Assembly: GCA_965214235.1 (NCBI GenBank)
Contig: CBDCBH010000003.1
Location: forward strand, 1,364,001-1,428,000
DNA length: 64,000 nucleotides
From: Ilyomonas sp965214235
Lineage (GTDB): Bacteria; Bacteroidota; Bacteroidia; Chitinophagales; Chitinophagaceae
Direction of reading: 5' to 3'
In this document: piece after piece, positions 59,539-64,000 of the stretch
Numbering within the stretch: position 1 is the stretch's first letter
Layout: every line of letters starts with the position of its first letter
Position numbers and translations under genes: made by a program
The notes under the pieces: model-generated
Database searches by the model: none
The model's input: only the letters and a program-made list of their open reading frames with translations
Told to the model about the DNA's origin: nothing

Positions 59539-60756
59539 TTAGGCTTTCCCACTCAACTTGTCGTGCCGGTGATTGTTATTATTGTTTCCATCTTTAAAAT
59601 AACCTGAGTTGGTAGCGAAACCCGACATGCTCTGTTGTATCCGCTCTGCCTTGTTGCCAAAGGCATCCGCCACCATCCCTGATGTGCCGGTTACCGTGTT
59701 AACTACTGAACTCGAACCGCTTCCCATCAAGCTGGTTACTTTGTAAAGAAGCGTATTGCCACCGCCTGCATGAACGATGTAATTCGCAACGGAAGGCACG
59801 GTGAAGTATCCGGCAATACCGATAATCATAAACACGAGGTAAGCCGTATCCGTGGAGCTAAAAAAGGTAGCCCCGTTATCGTTTATCTGGCTGATGTCCA
59901 ATTGAAGCATCAGCTCCTGAATTTTACCGATGATGCTTCCAAAAATGTTAGCCACCGGCAACCAAAGAAATACGTTGATGTACCGGGCAAGCCAAACGGT
60001 GAGCGTATGTTGGAATCCATCAAACACAGCGAGACCAAATGCGAGCGGACCAAGGATAGCAAGGACAATCAAATAGAAGGTGCGAATGGTATTGATGCAA
60101 AGCGCTGCAGCTTGAAAGAGAATTTCGAGCACTTCCGACATCCATTGCTTGATTGAGTTTTTGAAGTTGTAAGATGCTTTCGCCATTGCAAACTTGATGT
60201 CGTTACCCACACCGTTAAGCATGCCTTCATCATCTGTGTTGGGATCGTCAGGATGCGAATATTGATACCATTTGTCTCTATCGCCGGAGCCATCTTCTCC
60301 TACATACATCTGCCATGCATCCGTCTGTTTAATCGCATCCTGTTTCTGCTTTAAAAGAAGCGTGATGGCTTCATCGGAATTTTGTACCATGCCTGCCGTT
60401 CCTTCTACCGTTGGTTGCATCACACCATTAATAATAGCAATGACAGAAGGAAAAAGTAGCACCAGCATGCCAATGGCGAAAGGACGCAACAGAGGATAAA
60501 AGTCAATGGGTTCCGCTGCGGCGATCTGGCGCCATACTCTCGCTGCGATATACCAGGTGGCGGCAAATCCGGCAATGCCTCTGCCCACACCAATCATCTG
60601 ACTGCATAAGGGTAACATTTGCGCATATAACTGGTCTAATACAGCCTGCATGTTTTTAATGCTATCCGCGGTGCCGCCGGAGGATTGAGCTTTAGAAAGG
60701 AATGGCAATAAAAATCCCGTGACCACTGCGGAGGCGGTTTTCAAAAATCGGTTCAT
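59539..60756 (-). CDS. traJ: Conjugative transposon protein TraJ
   Basis: 405 residues, strongly hydrophobic, VirB6-like. A signal-like start (FLKTASAVVTGFLLPFLSKAQ) is followed by several membrane helices: IGVGRGIAGFAATWYIAARVW, FAIGMLVLLFPSVIAIING, TFYLIVLAILGPLAFGLAVF, INVFLWLPVANIFGSIIGKI and YLVFMIIGIAGYFTVPSVA. The C-terminus is His/Asn-rich. It should form part of the inner-membrane channel. It follows the three TraI-like genes with an 8-base gap. Confidence 0.9.
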   Translation of the reverse strand: MNRFLKTASAVVTGFLLPFLSKAQSSGGTADSIKNMQAVLDQLYAQMLPLCSQMIGVGRGIAGFAATWYIAARVWRQIAAAEPIDFYPLLRPFAIGMLVLLFPSVIAIINGVMQPTVEGTAGMVQNSDEAITLLLKQKQDAIKQTDAWQMYVGEDGSGDRDKWYQYSHPDDPNTDDEGMLNGVGNDIKFAMAKASYNFKNSIKQWMSEVLEILFQAAALCINTIRTFYLIVLAILGPLAFGLAVFDGFQHTLTVWLARYINVFLWLPVANIFGSIIGKIQELMLQLDISQINDNGATFFSSTDTAYLVFMIIGIAGYFTVPSVANYIVHAGGGNTLLYKVTSLMGSGSSSVVNTVTGTSGMVADAFGNKAERIQQSMSGFATNSGYFKDGNNNNNHRHDKLSGKA

Positions 60757-60763
60757 AGTGTGC

Positions 60764-61399
60764 TTATTTTATTCTGTAGAGATGTTCTAATGTATTCGCA
60801 TCATTCTGCTCATGCTCCCGCTGAAGTGAAAGAATAGACGTGTTGTTATTGAAGTGTCTTAAGAAGGTAAGCTTGTTGCGCATATCGTCTGCCAGCTCAT
60901 CAATTCTGCGAAGGCGTTCCTCATCATTCATCCTCAAAACACCTGGGCTGATAATAGTAGTTAGATCATCCAGCTTTTTGACAGTCTCGTCCATCAAGCT
61001 GCTGTATACTGTTCGGATGTATTGCAGATCTTCGAGTGTAAAGTTTTTGTCTTTGCTGATTCGTTGCCAGGCACTTTTATATTCCCTGACAAGTTTCATC
61101 TGATCACTTATCATTCCGGCTACTTTCTCACAGTTTCGTACCACCGGACTAACCTTCATTAAATCGTCCAGAAAAACCTGATGCAGATAGAAGTTTCCTT
61201 CTGAAATATCTTTCACGGTATTATACCCATTGGTGAGCAGTTGGTAACCCTTCTTCATATCGGTTAGAATACTCTTGAGTTGTGCAAGCTTGCTACAATC
61301 GAGTACAAGACATTGCGCCTCGTATGATTGTGCTTCGCATTTTATTCCTGCTATACTGAGTGCCAGCAGTAACGCCAGCGTTTTTAATCCTTTCTTCAT
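60764..61399 (-). CDS. TraI/TerB-like conjugation protein (third paralogue)
   Basis: 211 residues with a signal peptide ending near KCEAQ (about residue 24). The rest is helical: LAQLKSILTDMKKGYQLLTN, YNTVKDISEGNFYLHQVFLD, VVRNCEKVAGMISDQ, YIRTVYSSLMDETVKKLDDL and NDEERLRRIDELADDMRNKL, ending in EHLYRIK. It is clearly a paralogue of the next two genes. Such proteins are often annotated as TerB-like, but their role in conjugation is unknown; a periplasmic component of the mating channel is likely. Confidence 0.85.
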   Translation of the reverse strand: MKKGLKTLALLLALSIAGIKCEAQSYEAQCLVLDCSKLAQLKSILTDMKKGYQLLTNGYNTVKDISEGNFYLHQVFLDDLMKVSPVVRNCEKVAGMISDQMKLVREYKSAWQRISKDKNFTLEDLQYIRTVYSSLMDETVKKLDDLTTIISPGVLRMNDEERLRRIDELADDMRNKLTFLRHFNNNTSILSLQREHEQNDANTLEHLYRIK

Positions 61400-61404
61400 T
61401 ATTT

Positions 61405-62043
61405 TTATTTTAAGCCGTATAGTGAATGTATAGTTGATGCGTTTGTTTTCTCTTTCATTCGCAATTGAAGAAGCAGTTGTGTGCTTTGCTTCAGATGCAC
61501 CGTAAAAGAGTATTTGTCTTGAGCCGATTGATAAAGGACATTGATTTGGTCCAATCGTTGTTTATCTTTCATTTGCACTTTGCCTGAAGTTGTCAAAGTC
61601 ATAAGCTTATCCATATCCTCCAAACATTTCTGCATGACGTTATTGATAGTTGCTGTTATATAGCCTTGTTCGCATGGAAGAAGAAAGGATGAAGCGAACA
61701 ACTTGCGGATTGCTTTACTGGTGCTTACAGTTTGGACTTGCAAATCCGCTATGGCTTGCACTTTACTATTTCCTTTTATGTTGGCTCTTACAACCGATAG
61801 CGAGCTAAAATAATCATGATGCAAATCGAAATCACAATGCTTTATATCGTCAATGACTCCCAATCCGTTCTTGACCGTGCGATAACCTTTCTTCAAATCA
61901 TTTAAATACATCTGGAACGCAGCGACTTGCTGAACTAAATACCGAATCCGCGTTTTCTTTTGCTGAAGCCATTCCGCCGTTGTCTGTGCGTAAGAACCGG
62001 ATATAACTATAACCAGAACAGCCAGTAAACCCATCCTTTTCAT
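61405..62043 (-). CDS. TraI/TerB-like conjugation protein (second paralogue)
   Basis: 212 residues with signal peptide (VLVIVISGSYAQ). The layout is the same as its neighbour's: a long helix with LNDLKKGYRTVKNGLGVIDD, FDLHHDYFSSLSVVRANIKG, then TINNVMQKCLEDMDKLMTLT and a final SIHSLYGLK. Two cysteines (HCDFD and LPCEQGY) are unique to this copy. It lies 5 bases upstream of the third paralogue. Confidence 0.83.
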   Translation of the reverse strand: MKRMGLLAVLVIVISGSYAQTTAEWLQQKKTRIRYLVQQVAAFQMYLNDLKKGYRTVKNGLGVIDDIKHCDFDLHHDYFSSLSVVRANIKGNSKVQAIADLQVQTVSTSKAIRKLFASSFLLPCEQGYITATINNVMQKCLEDMDKLMTLTTSGKVQMKDKQRLDQINVLYQSAQDKYSFTVHLKQSTQLLLQLRMKEKTNASTIHSLYGLK

Positions 62044-62067
62044 ATACTTTGGTTTGGTCTGTAACTC

Positions 62068-62742
62068 TTAATTCAATCCATACAATGCCTTAACACCAGC
62101 AACTTCTCCTGCATCTTTCGAGCGATGCAAACTCAGCAGCTTATTTTCGGTATTGAATGCCTGCATATCACTATAATTATTATCAATCGCATCGCCGGCG
62201 GCGTCAATTATTTTAATTCGTTCAGCATCCGACATCTGTGTTGTCATTGCATTAACCACAAGGAACAACTGGTCAAGATTTTTTAGGCTTTTGTCTATCA
62301 TACCGCTATACACTTTGCCCATATAATCCAATTCGTCCGGTGTAAAATGCGTATCCTGCCGGAACAAGCGATAAGCCTGTTTGTAGCTGTTGACCATCGC
62401 TACTTGCTTTTCGCCAATCTCTTTTACCCGATGATAGAGTGTTATGGCATTCTTCACTTTCCATAACTCATCAAAGTAATCGCCATACAAATCCTTTTGC
62501 TTTTTCACCCATCCTGATATGTCATTTAGCTTTGTCTTCGAAAGCACATTCTCCAATTCCTTCTGCGCATTTTGCAGCCATATTGTTTTGTTCTGCAACC
62601 GTTGCACTTTTAAATCAACTGCGACAATCACTTTCTTAATTCCCTGCTTGATAATTCCTGCAATCGGCAGTTGCGCTTTCGCTCTTCCTGTAGAAAGAAC
62701 CACTACCGTCCCAACCAATACAATCATCCCTATTTTTTTCAT
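62068..62742 (-). CDS. traI: Conjugative transposon protein TraI
   Basis: 224 residues, signal peptide ending GRAKAQ. The body is helical: IKQGIKKVIVAVDLKVQRLQ, KTIWLQNAQKELENVLSKTK, YFDELWKVKNAITLYHRVKE and a C-terminal MSDAERIKIIDAAGDAID with ALYGLN at the end. It is the first of three tandem paralogues and closest to the TraI of other Bacteroidetes elements. It is probably a periplasmic component needed for transfer. The spacing to the next gene is 24 bases. Confidence 0.85.
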   Translation of the reverse strand: MKKIGMIVLVGTVVVLSTGRAKAQLPIAGIIKQGIKKVIVAVDLKVQRLQNKTIWLQNAQKELENVLSKTKLNDISGWVKKQKDLYGDYFDELWKVKNAITLYHRVKEIGEKQVAMVNSYKQAYRLFRQDTHFTPDELDYMGKVYSGMIDKSLKNLDQLFLVVNAMTTQMSDAERIKIIDAAGDAIDNNYSDMQAFNTENKLLSLHRSKDAGEVAGVKALYGLN

Positions 62743-62753
62743 ACCCCAATTTT

Positions 62754-63122
62754 TTATTTAATTTTCACGTAGGCGCTAGTGCCAACCATTAATCTATTGC
62801 TGTCTGGTAGCGGTGTCAGCATCCGTTCGCGTTTTTGCTCATAAAGAACTTTGTCCTTGTAATCATATATGACCGTCCAGAGTTCTATTTTCTGTTCAGG
62901 CACATCAACCACTTTGTTTCTGATCCGGCGATAAGTGCTTCTGCGAGTAACTGTGTAAGTGTTGCCGCCATCAAGTTGACTAATATACAGTGTATCATCT
63001 CCCATACTGTATCGTGCTTCGAAATGCCGGGTATAAACACCAGGAACTGATTTTCTTACTTTGCCGCTTTCATCGCCACTGCAACCAATCATTATAATGG
63101 CGAAAAGGATAATACTCTTCAT
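62754..63122 (-). CDS. Transfer-region lipoprotein
   Basis: 122 residues. The signal IILFAIIMIGCSGDESG places a lipidated cysteine near residue 14. The mature part has short beta strands (RHFEARYSMGDDTLYISQLD, NTYTVTRRSTYRRIRNKVVD, KIELWTVIYDYKDKVLYEQK). It sits between traG and traI as a small lipoprotein does in several Bacteroidetes elements. It may be an entry-exclusion or channel lipoprotein, but no evidence decides this. Confidence 0.8.
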   Translation of the reverse strand: MKSIILFAIIMIGCSGDESGKVRKSVPGVYTRHFEARYSMGDDTLYISQLDGGNTYTVTRRSTYRRIRNKVVDVPEQKIELWTVIYDYKDKVLYEQKRERMLTPLPDSNRLMVGTSAYVKIK

Positions 63123-63149
63123 GCTTTTTATTTTTATTGATAAATTAAT

Positions 63150-64000
63150 TTATTGAGAGCTTCTCATTTCAGCAGCAAGAACACTTACGGCTTTCTCGAT
63201 ACTACCATATTGTTTGGTATATTCTTGCACTTTCACTTTCTCCTTTTCCTCCGTTGTGTAAGCCAAATATTCTTCAGGTGAAACCTCAGTCCGATAGACC
63301 TTCGATAAGGTACCGCCTAATGAAACAAATACTTCCTTGTACTTTCTTCCCGGTTCATTTGCTTTGTTAACACTTAGCACCAATGCTTTCTCTTTATCTG
63401 TCAATCCAAGCAATTCCTGTATTGCATCAAACTTGTTCTGATACTTACTTTGGTCAAGCAGAATCTTGCAATCACTGTTATTTATAATGGCTTGTTTTAT
63501 CACAGGAGAAGAGATAATATCCTCCACTTCCTGCGTTACGACAACCGCTTCGCCATAAAATTTTCTTACTGTCTTAAACAGGTATTTGATATACTCTGCC
63601 ATGCCTTCCCGTGCAATGGCTTTCCAGGCTTCTTCAATCAGTATCATCTTACGAACACCTTTCAGCCTGCGCATTTTGGAAATGAACACTTCCATGATGA
63701 TAATTGTAACCACCGGGAAAAGAATCGGATGATCTTTGATATTGTCTAATTCAAATACGATAAACCGCTGTTGTAGCAGGTCAAGATTTTCAGTTGCGTT
63801 CAAGAGATAATCAAACTCGCCTCCCTTATAATAAGGTCTGAGAACATACAGGAAGTTGCTGATGTCAAAGTCTTTTTCTTTCACTTTGTCCTGATGGATG
63901 ACTTGTGTAAACTCATCTCTCACGAACTCATAGAAGCTGTTGAAACAAGGAAAGAGAACAATGTGCTTTTCTAACTTTTCATAGTACAGTTGCAAGGCAT
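63150..64000 (-). CDS. traG: Conjugation ATPase TraG (C-terminal part, cut by the window)
   Basis: About 283 codons of the 3' part; the frame stays open to the edge, and the TTG at 63995 is internal. The visible piece is the VirB4-like ATPase end: Walker B-like KMILIEEAWKAIAREGMAEYI near 118 of the visible part, FGEAVVVTQEVEDII-type sensor (seen as FYGEAVVVTQEVEDIISS) and CKILLDQSKYQNKFDAIQEL. It energises assembly and transfer at the inner membrane. The Walker A part is outside the window. Confidence 0.9.
   Translation of the reverse strand, partial: ALQLYYEKLEKHIVLFPCFNSFYEFVRDEFTQVIHQDKVKEKDFDISNFLYVLRPYYKGGEFDYLLNATENLDLLQQRFIVFELDNIKDHPILFPVVTIIIMEVFISKMRRLKGVRKMILIEEAWKAIAREGMAEYIKYLFKTVRKFYGEAVVVTQEVEDIISSPVIKQAIINNSDCKILLDQSKYQNKFDAIQELLGLTDKEKALVLSVNKANEPGRKYKEVFVSLGGTLSKVYRTEVSPEEYLAYTTEEKEKVKVQEYTKQYGSIEKAVSVLAAEMRSSQ

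Larger units (their letters stand above)
51790..64000 (-). mobile_element. Integrative conjugative element (CTnDOT-type tra), one end
   Basis: From the 3' half of tRNA-Glu to the right window edge every gene is on the minus strand and belongs to an element: serine recombinase, small orphan, winged-helix protein, accessory proteins, then traN, traM, traL-like, traK, traJ, three traI-like genes, a lipoprotein and traG. Gene starts show Shine-Dalgarno-like sites here (for example AAGGAGGG before 53579), unlike the chromosome. The far end and its attachment site lie outside the window. No copy of the chromosomal TTTGTTTTTACT element was seen inside. Confidence 0.88.

Overview
The window looks like the chromosome of a Bacteroidota bacterium, most likely family Chitinophagaceae. 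The evidence is an AT-rich sequence, Bacteroidetes-type promoters (TTTG, about 19-20 bp, TAnnTTTG) with few Shine-Dalgarno sites in the chromosomal part, a type IX secretion pair (PorV/PorQ-like and a C25 sortase of the PorU2 kind), a GH144 beta-1,2-glucanase, L17 with a long C-terminal tail, and CTnDOT-type tra genes. The genus assignment is inference; no 16S gene is present.

Layout. 1-6.0 kb: the end of a WecA/MraY-type glycosyl-phosphate transferase, an AlkA-type glycosylase, small stress or envelope proteins, then the minus-strand set dut, DUF4292 lipoprotein, EnvC-like M23 protein. 6.2-6.3 kb: a candidate structured RNA. 6.4-8.2 kb: a WbpD-type acetyltransferase and dnaN. 8.4-18.5 kb: secreted coiled-coil protein, osmC-metZ, SMR exporter, glutaminyl cyclase, mltG-yihY, thioesterase-coaD, and pyrR/pyrB separated by a four-helix-bundle gene lying between large inverted arrays of short word repeats. 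18.7-30.2 kb: thioredoxin protein, beta-helix lipoprotein, kdsA, PorV-like plus PorU2-like pair, ankyrin protein. 30.6-37.7 kb: lon, TetR-AarF pair, DUF4870, argS. 37.8-42.5 kb: gtrA and the alpha operon (infA, rpmJ, rpsM, rpsK, rpsD, rpoA, rplQ). 42.7-42.9 kb: a second candidate small RNA. 42.9-50.5 kb: ruvB, SGNH hydrolase with GH144 glucanase, birA, rsfS, ftsH, LUD protein. 50.9-51.7 kb: a small orphan gene and a decayed metallo-beta-lactamase fold gene.

From tRNA-Glu (51756-51830) to the right edge lies one end of an integrative conjugative element. A large serine recombinase overlaps the 3' half of the tRNA, and its stop codon falls in the anticodon loop. Behind it come a 52-residue orphan, a winged-helix protein, three accessory proteins and the transfer operon read leftwards: traG (cut by the window), lipoprotein, three TraI-like paralogues, traJ, traK, a frameshifted traL-like gene, traM, traN.

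Between genes the chromosome holds several families of small repeats: a TTTGTTTTTACT element, degenerate word repeats that often start at stop codons, and a cluster of palindromes between the PorV-like and PorU2-like genes. The most unusual structures are the inverted-repeat-bounded four-helix-bundle locus inside the pyr genes, the recombinase/tRNA overlap, and the two candidate ncRNAs. All calls come from reading the sequence; no database or folding program was run.
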